DNA of 64,000 bases from Lepas anatifera. Its lineage: Eukaryota > Arthropoda > Thecostraca > Lepadidae. Of the stretch, positions 12,640-25,354 are shown one piece after another; the stretch's first letter is position 1; every line of letters starts with the position of its first letter. The stretch is taken from the NCBI GenBank assembly GCA_034440635.1, contig JAOTON010000386.1:558001-622000 (forward strand), given 5' to 3'. The notes under the pieces were generated by a model. The model was given only the letters and a program-made list of their open reading frames with translations, was not told the DNA's origin and did no database searches. Made by a program: the position numbers and the translations under genes.

Positions 12640-13480
12640 GCCGGTCATCGAGGCTCATTATTAAGAATTCTATAATTGCAAAAGAATACTTCTCTGATAT
12701 ATTTTTTAAGCACATGTTTGTTTAGAGGAACTTCCGTTATACATTTAAAGGTTGGACATATAGTTTTGTTCCAAATTTCAGGTGCAGAGCATGCCAGAGC
12801 AAATTTCCTATAATTTGTTGTAGCCTGAGGTATTTCAAAGTGTCTAAGCAATCTCGTATTAGTTGTTCTGTATTTCTGAAAAAGAGACAATATCACATCT
12901 GGCATTGTACCATCCAATACTTTCGACAATATAATAACTTTTTGTTCTGAGACTAGTTCAGGGAATTTAAGTATTTTTAATTTTAGAAACAGTTCATTTG
13001 TGTGGTAATAATAGGGTTTTTTGTCGATGATTCGAATAACACGTTTCTGTAATTTGATGATCTTATCGAGAGTGGATTCGTAATTACTACCCCAAACCAT
13101 TGCACAATAATTTAGATGGGGCAATATAAAGGCGTTATACAAATGAGTGAGTTCGTGCGATGATAGGAAATACTTGGCTCTGCTCATGATTCCTAAATTT
13201 CTACTTATAATCGAAGACACATGAAGGATGTGCGAATTCCACTTAAGCTTTTCGTCAATATAAACGCCAAGATACTTTACAGTTTCTTCACGTTTAAGCT
13301 GCATTCCATTTAGTCTTACATCAAAATTTCTAATGTTAGCGCTAGAATAAAGCTGATAATGAGATTTTGAAGCATTTAGAGACAAACGATTGGACTGAAA
13401 CCATTTTGACACTTCTGGAAGAACTTTATGGAAGAACTTTATATATATATGCCCAGAGATTGGCACCTTCTTGAAATTAC
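12640..13480 (-). pseudogene. LINE reverse transcriptase, C-terminal fragment
   Basis: A 273-codon open frame (12645-13466, minus strand) matches the back half of a non-LTR retrotransposon reverse transcriptase and its C-terminal domain. Near the start is WFQSNRLSLNASKSHYQ, matching the 'W...N.L.LN..K' motif after the catalytic palm. Next is VKYLGVYIDEKLKWNSHI, the very conserved Y-L-G-V-x-I-D-x-x-L-x-W-x-x-H-I block. It is followed by the LYNAFILPHLNYCAMVWG thumb-like block and a LQKRVIRII block. The F-x-D-D catalytic palm motif and the endonuclease are absent, so the copy is 5'-truncated and cannot move alone. Its low-GC codons differ from the channel exons. The downstream side runs into a GT/AC microsatellite. 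The clade (Jockey-, CR1- or RTE-like) cannot be fixed from this fragment. Confidence 0.8.
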
Positions 13481-14238
13481 TTCAGTGCCACTGAAACTTT
13501 TTTAGCGCCTCCTCAATCATCGCTAGCCAGGAACACTGGAGCTGCTCTGTCCACTGAAAATGCTGGGACTGAGACATTCCTTCTGGACGGGTTTGCAGTC
13601 AACGAGAAATGTTTTGTGTGTGCAGTAAAATATATGTCGAAGCAAAATCGCTGTGTTTCGTCCTCAAAACCAGACAGTGAGGGTAATTTCGTTAGTTACG
13701 ATTTACGCTCTTATTTTAAAATTTGTTTAAGATTGTTAAAGGTTTCTTTAAGATTTATTCTCTTAAAATCCCAAAAATTGGCACTTTCCAAACTGGCCAG
13801 CAAGGGCGCCGCCACGGAATTTTCACAAAGGGGCTGACCAAAGCTGGTAACGACCGGGTGGGGGCGAATTTTTTAGCATACTCGGTACCTGACAGCATTA
13901 GTGACGCTGGACCACAATTTCTTTAGGGGGACGTCCCCCTGGTTGGCCAACAGGGGGACGTGTCCCCCTCCGTTTTCAGCGCCCATGCTGATCAGCAACA
14001 ATGTGTATATTCTTTAATTGGCTGAGATCGGAATTTATAGGGAAGTGCTGGCACAAAGCCCCCTTGCTCTTTCCCCATACAACGCATCCAGGAGGGAAAG
14101 GGGCACTCGCCCCCTCCCTTCCATTGACCCCCAGTAATCCCTCCTCCCTGAAAGATTTGATGGCGGATCGACGCTCCCTGAAAAGCCGCTTCGCCGAGGG
14201 CGCGTGTAAGGGCGCCCCAATAGGATTTGGCGCCCATC

Positions 14239-14491
14239 CATAGGCGGATCCAGGATTGCCGATCTGGGGGCACCTTCCCGGAAGGGGGGGCGCCGTTCGG
14301 CCCGGGGGACGTCACTTTTGACGGGCAAATCTATCAGATGGGAGCAAAATCCTATCGGTGGGCGCCGATTTTCGCATCCTGGGGGGATGGGAAGCGACAT
14401 TTCAGGGAGCGCAATCGACCTTTCAGGGGGCGCCGAGAGGGTCGATCGGAGGGCATGTGCGCCCTTGCCCCTCCCCCTGGATCCGCCTATG
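14239..14491. mobile_element. Short hAT-like inverted-repeat element
   Basis: The ends CATAGGCGGATCCAGG and CCTGGATCCGCCTATG are perfect complements. The flanks CGCCCATC and GGCCCACC match at 6 of 8 bases, as a worn 8 bp duplication would. It is 253 bp and non-coding. Confidence 0.65.
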
Positions 14492-15143
14492 GGCCCACCT
14501 GAAAGCTTTTTCGGCCCAAAGTGCCGTCCCTGGTCTTGATTGTGTCCTCCCTTTTGAACATGCTGCATAGGCCTATGTTACGACGCTCACGCTCTTCTGG
14601 CCTCCTCTTACCGGGGGCGTAGGGGGCGCCCTTGGCTCGATCAGGGACTTCAGGGAGAGGGGGCACCTGCCACCATTTGACTCTCTCAGGCTACGCATAG
14701 TTACTCGTTAACACCGGCCAGTGCTTCCAATTTGTTCTCTGCGACGTCAAAATACATGCCGTTCGTGTCTGGTATGAACTTCGGCTTTAACATGGCAACT
14801 CCAGGGCAATGAAAGCGGCAGCTCCAGAGACGCAATGGCGGTGACAGGCCAGGTAGTTTCCCATCGGCTGGCTGAATTGGCTGATTATACATTATGATTA
14901 TTTAGGTATAATTTTTCATGACATTGAGACATTTCTTCTATCTTCCCCGAGACTGCAGCACAAAATCGATTGGCACCGCTTCTGTCTACAGATACCCCGA
15001 GGGCTTCTGCACGCAGCTCACGCACACTGCGTATGCGTATTCTCTCTCCTTCTGAGAGTAGAGTCCTCTCCTTAATTCTTTCAAAGTAACGGCTTCTCGA
15101 AATATTCCCTCTCTATTTAGAGAATATACTACAAGTACTTCAC

Positions 15144-16247
15144 TTGGTAGCTACTCTGGGCTTCCAGATCCAGTGTTTTGCTCCACTTTGCTGGCTGCTG
15201 GTTTTCATTAGCAACCTGGATGGCAGCCATCTTGGATGCCCGAGGCTCTCTGTCCCGAAGTTCCACGCACCGCAGCGGCCGTCAGCTGAGGCCAGCGGCC
15301 GGCCCGGTGTGGGCCGCGGCCGCAGCGCCGGCGGCGAGACCAGTGGCGGCGCCAACCAGGAGAGGTCGGCGAAACATCAAACTTCGGTGAAGGATCTGAT
15401 TCAGAGACTCGATAAGCCGACAGAAACACCAGGGAACAGCCCTACTAAGAGGAGACGTATTTCACGAGTTTCCTCTCCGGCTGGCTCATTTTCTTCTACC
15501 ATGTCAGAAGTCTCCCGCCCCAACCAGCCTGTCACTGAGGCCTCTCTCGAAACGGCCATGAAGAAAATGGTACGCCTCATCCAACAGAGAATGGCAGAAG
15601 AGTTCGAGGCGCTCCGGAATGATTTAGGAGGACTCCATGACCGTATCCAAGAGCTGGAAACTCACGTCGCATCTAGAGATGGGCAGATTGATGAGATGGA
15701 GCGGTGTCTCTACGACAGAGATGCGAGGATCGCCGACCCGGAAGCGGAAGTGGATCAACTGCATAGCGACGCAAAACGGACGGACCTGATACTCTCGGGT
15801 GCTGCAGTGCCCACCCCGCCCTCGGATTCATGGACGGAAGACGTCGTGGAGACCACAGTGAGTTTGCTCCGCAATCGCCTGCCGGATGTGTCAGTGTCTA
15901 AAGAAGACGTGGACGATGCGTACAGAATCGCGAAAGGCAAGAGTATTGTTGTGAAGTTCCGAAACGCAGCAAAAAACTCAGTCCGGAACAAAGTGTACGA
16001 AAGCAGGTTCAAACTGCGGACACCCGTGCCTTCTGAGGGTTCCACAGAGCTAGCGAGGCTGATGGTGCGGGAGAACCTCTCCCCTTACCGTCAGAGGATT
16101 TTCTCCGCGCTCATTCAGGAGAAACTGACCAACCGACTCTACACGGTGTTCACCAAAAACGGTGATGTATTCTGTAAGGTATCTCAGTACGGCAGAAAGA
16201 TTAAAGTCGATAGTCTGAGCAAGGTGAAGTTAGTCGTGAAAGAGTAA
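15144..16247 (+). CDS. Stand-alone LINE ORF1-like protein
   Basis: This uninterrupted 367-codon frame has the layout of a LINE ORF1 RNA-binding chaperone. A basic, low-complexity N-terminus (about residues 40-120, with KRRRISR) is followed by a coiled-coil (about 125-205, heptad-like EEFEALRNDLGGLHDRIQEL). Then comes an RRM-like segment (about 205-285, with DLILSGAAV, DAYRIAKGKSIVVKF) and a C-terminal domain (about 285-360, with RENLSPYRQRIFSALIQEK and FTKNGDVFCKV). Such proteins trimerise and bind element RNA. The real start may be the ATG at 15501 (residue 120) because the first ~40 residues look non-coding. No ORF2 endonuclease or reverse transcriptase follows; downstream sequence is unrelated. 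It could be a 3'-deleted LINE or an ORF1 kept for another reason. Confidence 0.72.
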   Translation: MVATLGFQIQCFAPLCWLLVFISNLDGSHLGCPRLSVPKFHAPQRPSAEASGRPGVGRGRSAGGETSGGANQERSAKHQTSVKDLIQRLDKPTETPGNSPTKRRRISRVSSPAGSFSSTMSEVSRPNQPVTEASLETAMKKMVRLIQQRMAEEFEALRNDLGGLHDRIQELETHVASRDGQIDEMERCLYDRDARIADPEAEVDQLHSDAKRTDLILSGAAVPTPPSDSWTEDVVETTVSLLRNRLPDVSVSKEDVDDAYRIAKGKSIVVKFRNAAKNSVRNKVYESRFKLRTPVPSEGSTELARLMVRENLSPYRQRIFSALIQEKLTNRLYTVFTKNGDVFCKVSQYGRKIKVDSLSKVKLVVKE

Positions 16248-17336
16248 ATTCCAGCACCAGTTTTGGTATACTGTGCAGAAATCAGAATTTGTCATATAAT
16301 GGTGTACGTGTATGATGCCTTCCAGACGTTTGCAATCTCCAGTCGTGGGAGATTTGGAACGTCTGGGGCACCTGAACGGGGAGCCACTTGCAGTGTTTAA
16401 GCCCAATCCAAGGAAAGGAGCAGTCGCCCATAGCCCCCACCCCTGGCTATGCGCCTGCATGCTGAGAAGTTATACTCCTTTCATTCAAGGGAAGACTGAA
16501 CGTATAACACAAGTTAGCCTTGGTCACACACGGCATTTGTTTCAACCAGTATGCAAAGTCGGCTTGAATTATTATAAATTGTCCAGTCAGTTTGCAAACT
16601 GCCCATGCAATTTGCAAATTGCCCACACTGAGGAAATTTTTTACTCCCTAAAGGAGCAAAGTGTAGGTCTATTTGTCCCCCACCACAACACCTACCCTAC
16701 CCACCGATTACTCTAACATTATCCCATAGTTTCACCTGAGTTACCTCCCAGTTATGCTTAAATGACACACTAATTACCCCTTATGGACACCAAAAATACG
16801 CTGGACTAACCCTTATGATACCGTCTCACTGAAATAGGTTTACTCCCTGCAGGAATAAAGTCCTTCTTTATACCTATTTTACCCCCTGTTTACGCTCACC
16901 TTAACTTAATCCCAAAATTACGCCAGTTCCACCTGTCAGTTATCCCCAAATGACACCATCAATACCCCATCGTTACACCTAATATACTAACGCTGGCGGA
17001 TCTAGGGGGAGTTGCCCCTTTCCCTCAAACCCCGATTTTCCAAAAAACACATTTTTCGGCCCCTTGCCCCCTCCCCCAAACGTCGGCCTAGCTCCACCCC
17101 TGGATACGCATGACTTAGCCCTATGATGTCCTCCTTATTACTGCTTAAAATGCGGCACTTCCTCCTGAAATCCAATAAAGAGAAATACAACGAAATTTAT
17201 TTATTCCACACCAGCCAAGCATTGCCGGAGCCTACCGCTGCGAAGGAGCTCGTCCAACGACGACCAAAAATGAAATGAGGATGGATATCACCGTTCTGTA
17301 TGAGTGGGCATAATAAAAAACAAAACCTTACAAGTG
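16248..17336. other. Non-coding, repeat-like
   Basis: Directly after the LINE ORF1. It includes loose repeats of GTTTGCAAACTGCCC type (16580-16630) and ACC/TTACCCC-rich text (16700-16980). No ORF2 was seen. Confidence 0.45.
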
Positions 17337-17344
17337 CACTGATC

Positions 17345-17554
17345 CATTGGCGGACGCAGGGGGGGCATTCCGCCATGGCCCCCCAAAGTGCTGGGGGCCA
17401 AACTATCGTTTGGCCCCCTCAAACGCCGGATAAATTTTTGAAAAAAGGTGTTTACACTAGGTCTGTAGAGCAAAAGAATCTTGGCTCCCACCCCCCCCGG
17501 AGGAGAGGCAGACATGGGTTTGCCCCCCTAAAACTCGGGCCTCGTCCGCCCCTG
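17345..17554. mobile_element. hAT-like MITE with perfect 8 bp target duplication
   Basis: The ends CATTGGCGGACGCAGGGG and CGTCCGCCCCTG are inverted. CACTGATC lies on both sides (17337-17344, 17555-17562). Such ends plus 8 bp duplications are typical of non-autonomous hAT elements. Confidence 0.8.
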
Positions 17555-18224
17555 CACTGATCATCTACATACACTGATCTATTGTCTTAAGATTTCTGCT
17601 TCGTTGTATCTTCTCCTATCATGAAAATATTGATATCAGAATGCCAAAGCAGAGCATTGATACAGAGGACATACCAACGTTGCCACGCCTTCTTCTTAAT
17701 TCACACTGTCTTACCCATTCAGGAGAGGTATTTGGCTTGTTTCAGCATCCAAAAGAGAACGCGATTGTTTGAAAATTTCTTGAAGAGAATCGAAATAATA
17801 ACACCCAGTAATTACAATAAACAATGACAAAGTTCACGCCACCGATAATTGCTCTGCACCCCGCATTAATAAACTGCACAAAGATGGCGGCCGAGCGCGC
17901 AATTCAACAGGGTACCATTGGTGTAAGAAGGTGGTAGCCGGGGTGTCATATCGGAGTAATATGTGCAGCAACAATAGCGTATGGACTGGATTATCCAAGG
18001 GTCTTCCTGGCTTAAAATGGTGGTAACTATGCATTTTGATCTGTGTGAATATCCAGAGAGTATCAGTGTGGACAAGTACTCCCATTGAATGCCCTTCAGC
18101 TCCGCTTACACCGCAATTATTCCACCGAGGTATTGTTTATTATTGATAAGCCGGGAGTAGCAGTGTGATATGGATCGAGTTGAAGTGTATGTTGAGAGTG
18201 AAAACTTTTTTTCAGTGCACGTTA

Positions 18225-18450
18225 TCATACTGCCCGTGAGTATAAGCACTGGGTAGTTTGTCAATTCCCCGGGCAATTTGTATACTACCCCGACAGTTTG
18301 CAAGCAACCCCAGAAGTCAGGCACTATGCAAAACACCCGGGTAGTCCGCATACTACCAAATTGCCGGAATGTTCGCAAACTGCCCAGCTTTCTGGCTAGT
18401 TTGCAGAACACCCGGGCAGTTCGCAAAATGCTTGATATCCCATACTGCCC
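18225..18450. repeat. Degenerate GCAAACTGCCC-type repeat
   Basis: Variants of GTTTGCA, ACCCGGGTAGT and ACTGCCC alternate about every 20-30 bp. A related motif occurs at 16585-16630. Confidence 0.55.
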
Positions 18451-18639
18451 GTAACACGTGTGCCGTTTTGAATAGGCTTTATCTTCTATTTCATCGCACA
18501 GTTACCTGTACTGCTTTTGAGAGACGTATCATTGTATAGATTTATCGGATGTGCTAGTTTCTCCCTACGATTTCAGCTGTAGGTGGCTGCAGTCCCGGCC
18601 GCTAATCTAAGGGATAAATGAAAGGAAATAACGAGAGGA

Positions 18640-19065
18640 CCCGCAGGCCGACCTGGACCGCCTCTCCGTATGATCGATATATTGGGCTCTGAAACTGAAC
18701 ACTGCCAAATGTCATGTAACTACGTTCACCGCAGTTTATCCAGTTTTATCCAGCCTCATGATGAAAGCTGTTAGTGGAGACGCCGCGCCCGATGGGCGCT
18801 CTCCTAATTCCAGGTTGATGTTGACACCCTATGTTGATGCGGTTGTGGCAAGAACCAACTGTATGCTAGGGATATGGAAAAGAAACACACGAAATCCCTC
18901 AATATCGGCGTAGAGATTTTTGAGGCCCCCATGTATGGCTGGTGCCTCCCACGCTCATGTCCGGTCCACATGTAGAATACGGCTACATTGAGTGGGCTGA
19001 TACCACCACCGCCAGCATCGAACGCCTTTCACTGAATCAACAGCAGCTTCTGCTGTGGTTGGCAG
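18640..19065 (+). pseudogene. Decayed LINE reverse transcriptase fragment
   Basis: Across shifted frames this stretch reads DLDRLSV, then a frame with ALKLNTAKCHVTTF, matching the 'W...L.LN..KC..+.F' block of LINE reverse transcriptases. It then gives AVVARTNCMLGIWKRNTRN, matching the 'A..A...LG...RN.R' helix further along. Later ERLSLNQQQLLLWLAANS resembles the closing helix. At least two stops and one or more frameshifts are present, so it is an old non-functional remnant. It is in the opposite orientation to, and much more decayed than, the 12.6-13.5 kb fragment and probably belongs to another LINE family. Confidence 0.5.
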
Positions 19066-22000
19066 CGAATTCGGTCAGGTCAATCGCAGTCTCCTACAAC
19101 TAATAAAATGCCCTTATTTGTAAGAGTCAGGCGAACTCTTCTGTTTAAAAATGAAGGCAAAGATTAGCTTAAACAATGTTAGATGGCTCATCGCTCTTCT
19201 CTAAAGATGACAAATTTCCACAATAAGCCACGATAAATGAACTCTTAACTTTCAACCAACTTACAGAGACCTGGATAGAAAAATCGACAATAAAGGAATT
19301 TATAACAATTTAGTTGGTTTTTCTTTTAGACTGACTAAGGTAATTTTCTAGTTTAATGGCCATCAACAAGATTTAGTTAAAAGGCTTTGTCAGAAACTGG
19401 CATTTTTTATCGAAGCTCAGGCGCATTTCGGCGGCAAATGGTTGGCTTTTTAAGTGTTGAAACTTCTGAAAATGTTCACTCGAAGTATGCTGCAAGGGTT
19501 CGGGAGAGCGCAGCCCATTATATGCACATTTAAGGTTTTCTTGAAAATGTATTGCACAAAATTGAATTGATGCCGCTATCCATGCGCTGAAGTTTTATTT
19601 CGGTGCGGCTGCTACTCGCGGATATAGTGGTTCCCTATTAGAGTGACGGTCGATTCGGGTCAAGACGGACCGGGTCGTTCATATTTGGAACTGTATCTGC
19701 AGGTGCAGGTACAGTAAGGTAGGTAGGAGAGGCCTCGCGGGGGCAGAGGTCAAGAACATCTCAGGTTGGCTACCCACATATCCTTGATGCGACCAACATG
19801 GCTACCTGAAGTGAAAAAGCTTGTATGTGAACTGAAGCTTGAAATAACTACCAGTAAATATGTCTTAATGAGTACAAATGTACGCCCAATGTGTAACAAT
19901 ATAAAAAGAATTAAATTTACAGAAATTTGGAGTTTAATGCATTACATATAGTACACTCTTAGTGCCAAACAATGCAAAGGTTAACTATGTTTGCAGTGAT
20001 TATAAGTTGTGTACACTCTAATACAATCATATGCCCATTAGCTGCACATATCAATCAGCCAAAAATGTTATCAAATACCTGATACAAAACTACATGAAAA
20101 AATAATATGTGCTGTTAGAACCTAGTACCCTTACTGCAACTGCTTGTTATGGTCAATCATTGCTGAGATAGTCATTTCTGAGATACCAGACAAACACCAT
20201 TTGACTGTAGCAGACAACATGCTGAGACTTCAGTTACTTGAAGAATAATTTAATTTGTTACATGTTTTAAAAGAATAGATTTCATTTAAATTTATCTCCA
20301 AAGCTCCCAACCAAATAAAGGTACTCAGCCAGAGGAAAAATACCTACCTCCTAATACCACAACCAACATGCAGAGAATCCTAGATAGATTGAAGCATATC
20401 AATGTGCATCATCACATTCACCTGCTCAATGGAAATATTTGTGGAATTATCACAATTTTGTTCAGCTTGTATTAATAGAATTGGCTAAGGTAGGTACCTA
20501 CCAAAGAAAGCTACCTGAAATTTACCTGATTTCACCGACACCAAACGGCATTTCTGAGTGCAAAGCCAGAACTTGCAACTCTCACCCCCACAGGTCTAGG
20601 GTTTTGATATCTCACATGAACTTGAATGAAATGTGTGCTCCAATTGACACCCTCAAAACCATACAACTCTCTTGGGCTCCTGAGATCTGGCAGACTTCAT
20701 TTTGTCCTACGTTTTTCTGGCTGCGGCATAATCAATTAGAGTTGGTGGTGGGTTTACCACTGACAACAAAACCTCATTTCGATTTAGGTCAAGATTTACA
20801 GCTTCATATCATACCAATCACCTCGACTCAGCACCGAATTCCCAGCATCAATCCCCCACACAGACAACAGCTTAAACTGACTTCAACATGTATTTCTGAC
20901 TGTTTTCTTCCCGCAACTCATGCGCCAGAAACGCAGAGCTTTGTGGTTACCCAAGTGGCGACCTGGTGGTCCCAAATCGTTATTTCCGTTGCCGGCCGGC
21001 TACCGGACCATCTCTAATTCCGTGAAACGAGTCTTGAAGTACAACGTAAGCAGTTGAGTAACTATCTCATGTGGAGTAATTTCACTAGGAATCCTGATAT
21101 AGACTTCAAAGTTTTATCTTTTTGTCCAAAATAAATGGTCAAATTCATAAAGGAGAATGAATATTACTGCTCTCATGTCATCGCAATTTAGAGTACCTTT
21201 TTCTCATGCCTTTACATGGGTCAATTTCGTTGGCGATGTGGTTACCTACCCATCTCTAGCTTAGCTGTGAAATAACGAGAGTGAGTAAGGATAAATTATT
21301 TGTCACTAATTTATATCGCCTATCACTAATAGTTATAATGGTACCTAAAATCAGTTAAGGTAGCATTGCCATTTTATGGATCGTTCTTTTTACGTGGTGG
21401 TAAGATCGTGGAAATACTTGTTTTAGGCTGGTAAGTGCAAATCTTGATGTCTATCAATTCTCTGTGATTGGTTACCTAAGTTCTGGTCCCTGAACCTCAT
21501 TTGGCTACCCACGAGCGTGGGCGAGTTGGCGAGATTCTTGACCTCTGCGCGGGGGATGTGCGCCCACTCAGTAGCCAGTAAAACGCACCCGTCTATATTT
21601 AAATAATCCCATTTATCGAATGCGTTGCGACACCGAGCGGAAGCTTCTGTTTAACGATGTCAAGTGAATTCTGGCTTAAACTTTGTTTGATAGACATCGT
21701 TATTTGCTGACCCTCACACCGTTAGGAACGTAACCAGACACTCTTACGCAGTGGTCGCCCCCAGCACTCCTCACTCTCTCCCAATCGCCCCAGCACTCCT
21801 CACTCTATCCCAATTGAAGAACCGGGTTCAGTGCATCTGTTCTGTGAATTTGATCTTAAATTTGGAATCAATTTATATTCCTAAATTGAGCTCCATTCAT
21901 CTTCCCAGGCGGTGCTGCATTAAACCCAAGGCAATAGAGTAATGCATTAAACCGAACAAGTATAATTGAGAAAAAAGCTGTGGAATGGAGTTCCAATCCA

Positions 22001-25000
22001 GCGCGGTAGGGCAAAGTTCCAGTTATTTGAATGAATTATTTTTACTTCTCTAGACGACGCAATCATTTCTCCCAAAATGTGGCCATGGAGATTCCGTCGG
22101 CAATGTAAACTCGTTGTTTCTGTTTCAACATGCGTGCGGTAGATCCTACAAGACTTCACGGGGTAGGAAAACGTCACTGGTGATTGTCACTGTGATTTTA
22201 AACTTGCTGTTGTGTCCTGTTTCGCTCAAAATTAATGGACGTAAACACATTCGAAAAGTGTCATTGGGTGCCTTTGGTGACCTTATTATTGACCTGACCT
22301 CAAAGTGACTGACAGAACAATAATTTTTATTTCGAGGTTCTTTCGAATGACATTTAGAAACTTAATTCAGTTCTTCTAGGAGCACACCCTGGTGTGGTTT
22401 ATCACATTTTACAAAATCACAATCGCATTACATAGGTTTGCAATCGACCGCATAAGTCAACCTGATCTAACCAAATATCAATCTTCAAAAGTTGTCAAAT
22501 TGATCACCTGACAGGTTAAAAAGCGACGCGTCTCTCATTCATTTCGACTCGGATCATTTACAAAAGCCTGATGAGGGGGAGGGGTCAGAAAAACCCTCCT
22601 TTTAGCCCTTAGTGTGTTAAAGGGAGAGTCAGTGTAACTCACAAGAAATGCAGCCTCTTCCAACCGAATTCAGTGGAATTCACGTCACTCTGATGACGTA
22701 ACAACACATGTGCCCCAACTGATTCATGTTTCGTGCTTTTCAGACTATTTCTGGCCACCTCACACATTTCCTTCTCCATTGTTTGTATGCAGCATTGGTA
22801 TTCAATATCGGGCCGACTTAGCGGGGTAACAGAGATTGGGTAAACAGAGCACTCCGTTTACCCAGAAGAGCACGTATTTGCTCCTCTTATGTACACACTG
22901 ACTCAGCTAGTGGCGGCGTGCCTGCGTGAGTGTTCATTTGTCTATTGCGAGCGGGAATATGACAGAGCTAGCAGACTGGTGCTTGGCAATCGTTTGCATC
23001 GCTCGAATACTAGGTATAGTCGAAGCCACGAACAGAGTAGGCATCATTAAATGACGATTATGAAGCAAAAGCGAAATGGTTTTCAGTTCGGGGATGCACA
23101 ATCGGTGAAATTGTACATTCCATTAAACCCGAATGTGGAACCTTTCCAAATAATCCGAGTAGATATAAACTTTCACCATTTTTCAATCGAAAATCATTTC
23201 GTAACGCTTATTTGCAAAAATAACTGTATATTTTCTGCGGAATAGTGGACACGTCCTCCCTCTCTGTGGGTCGGCGGTTATATGTCTGCAAAGAATGAAG
23301 CAACGTAGTGTCCCGGACGCATGTTGACAACGGTTAATGCACTTGTGCTGCTCTTACAGATATATCCGCGTTATTTGTGCACAGCCGACAGCGTCTCACA
23401 GATGTGTGCTGGAGACACAGAAACGCCTGTATCCGGCACGCAGTCTCTGATTGGCTCGTCGTGGAGGGCGTATTCGATCCAGCAGAGTAAGGGCATTCGC
23501 ACATGCCGTGACCGCATGAGTCTGCATGCGGCTTTGTCTCAGGGTCGGTGCTTTTAAGACACTTAATTATCGTTCAATCTAAAATTTCATCAGAATTACA
23601 TTCCTCGTGATATCAGTACATATGTATATGGCCTCGAAGCTCGGTTTGGTCAGTTCGCTTCGCACCTGTCGGTGGATTCAGCCAGTGCAGTAGCGTGCCA
23701 TTAAGACATTAGTTTTGAGAAAATGATATATACATAGGACAGAGCCGACTTTTCGAGCCATACAACAATGGCCAGGTAACCACCCGGCTTTTAAAGATGG
23801 ATTCCAGCATAACAATTATTTCGCCATCAGCCAAGTCATGACGTGAAATAAGGGCTGAACACGAGAACGATGCTAGCGTTCCAGTTTAACTGAAGCTATG
23901 GGTGCATACCTGATGACACTGAGCGCTATGAGCACCGCTAGCTAGGTTGGCTAGCGCCGGGATCATACTATAAACTGGGCTTTTGTCGTGCGTCTTTCAT
24001 CATCACGGCCTTTCTACGGGCTCATGGGCTGACTCCTACTCCCAAGCGCCTCAACTGGCTAAGGCACTTATATTTCAGTGCCGTGAAAGTAGTCATTCGA
24101 AGCCTTGCTTTGACTTTTCAACCCACTGTTTTACGCTGCTCCTTTCAGCAAGTAAATAATATGTTTTAGACCAGCCCAATTGTGTTGGATGTTCTCTTTT
24201 TATCATTTGGGACAAGCACAGTGAGATGAGAATGCATTTTATCTGGCTCTTGCCTTTAGGTCAATATGGGAACGACAAAAATGACGCTGTACTTCATCTC
24301 GCTTCAGCTTCATGGGCTTCAGCTTGGGCTGACAGACGGTACCACAGGTGAAATACACCTCACCGCCACGAGAGACAGAATTGTATCTTACCAAGCTTGT
24401 TAACTTATGCATGTATTTATGTTGGTTGTTGTTCTTACGTCTTGATGAAAGGCGTTTGCGGTAAGATACTGCTGTTAAAAGATAAAGTTCGTTTGTATCC
24501 TTTACCGGGAGATTTTTTGAACCAGAAGGCAATTGTTAATCGAAATAGTTCCAGATCACCTGTGACTTTGCTTCAAAATATTTTTGAACTATTAATTGAG
24601 CATACCTTTCCCCTAATTACTATCTTAAGAAACGGAATCCTATCATTTTCATGGACACAATCGATACCCCGTCACACCGAGCCGGCGACCTCACTGTGTC
24701 TTTAAACTGCTAACAAATAGAGGACGCTGATAGTCACCGGGAGAAATCCATCGATTTAATCCAAATTTTGGTTAGCCGTCACACCGGGGTCCTGTGCCTT
24801 GCGACCTTCGCCATTATACGACGTCCTCACCACGACCTCACCACGTCCTTGGCGTTTCTATTACGCTCGCACTGCAATCTCAAGGCGTTCGCATGGCGAC
24901 CACCGGCAACAACGCGGTGACCCCGTGGCTCTCTTGGCGTCTGTACTACGACCTTACCACGACCTTACCGCGTCCTTGACGCTTCTACTGGGTTTGCACA

Positions 25001-25354
25001 GCGAGCCTGACGCGCGTATGAAACCTATCGTACCTTTCTTAAAAAAGTCATTTGTTCATAATTTCCAGACCAGTAGACAAGACAAGACAAGGCAGTTCAG
25101 TAGACACTGCAAGGCAAGACAGAGTAGCAAAGACAAGACAATGTCATGACTAAGTAAAATGAGCCATGGGCGGGGTCACGGCAGAGCGCCCAGGGCTGGT
25201 CCTCCTCCTCGACTGCCGTCTCCTGCACCCTCAAACGCCGGCCTCGATTCCGACGATCAATCGACGGCGAGCTCATATCAGTCAACGCAGAGCAAGCTCA
25301 CGCGTAGTGCTTTAACTCCTGAAGGCCTGAACAAGGCTCCTGAAGGCTCTATAA
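19066..25354. other. Long stretch without a recognised gene
   Basis: Mostly unique-looking AT-rich DNA. A weak inverted pair (19738-19785 and 21500-21556, around GCAGAGGTCAAGAA) may bound a ~1.8 kb element. The 192-codon frame at 20439-21017 has no recognisable domain and poor coding character. A few TGACCT motifs occur near 22280. Confidence 0.5.
21748..21815. repeat. Short direct duplication
   Basis: CCAGCACTCCTCACTCTCTC and CCAGCACTCCTCACTCTATC repeat with the same CCCAAT ending. Confidence 0.7.

Noticed and set aside
20439..21017. 192-codon plus-strand frame
   Set aside because: It has no recognised motif, AT-rich random-like codons, and no exon support.
19738..21556. Possible ~1.8 kb inverted-repeat element
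   Set aside because: Only about 45 bp match loosely, and no target duplication or second copy was seen.
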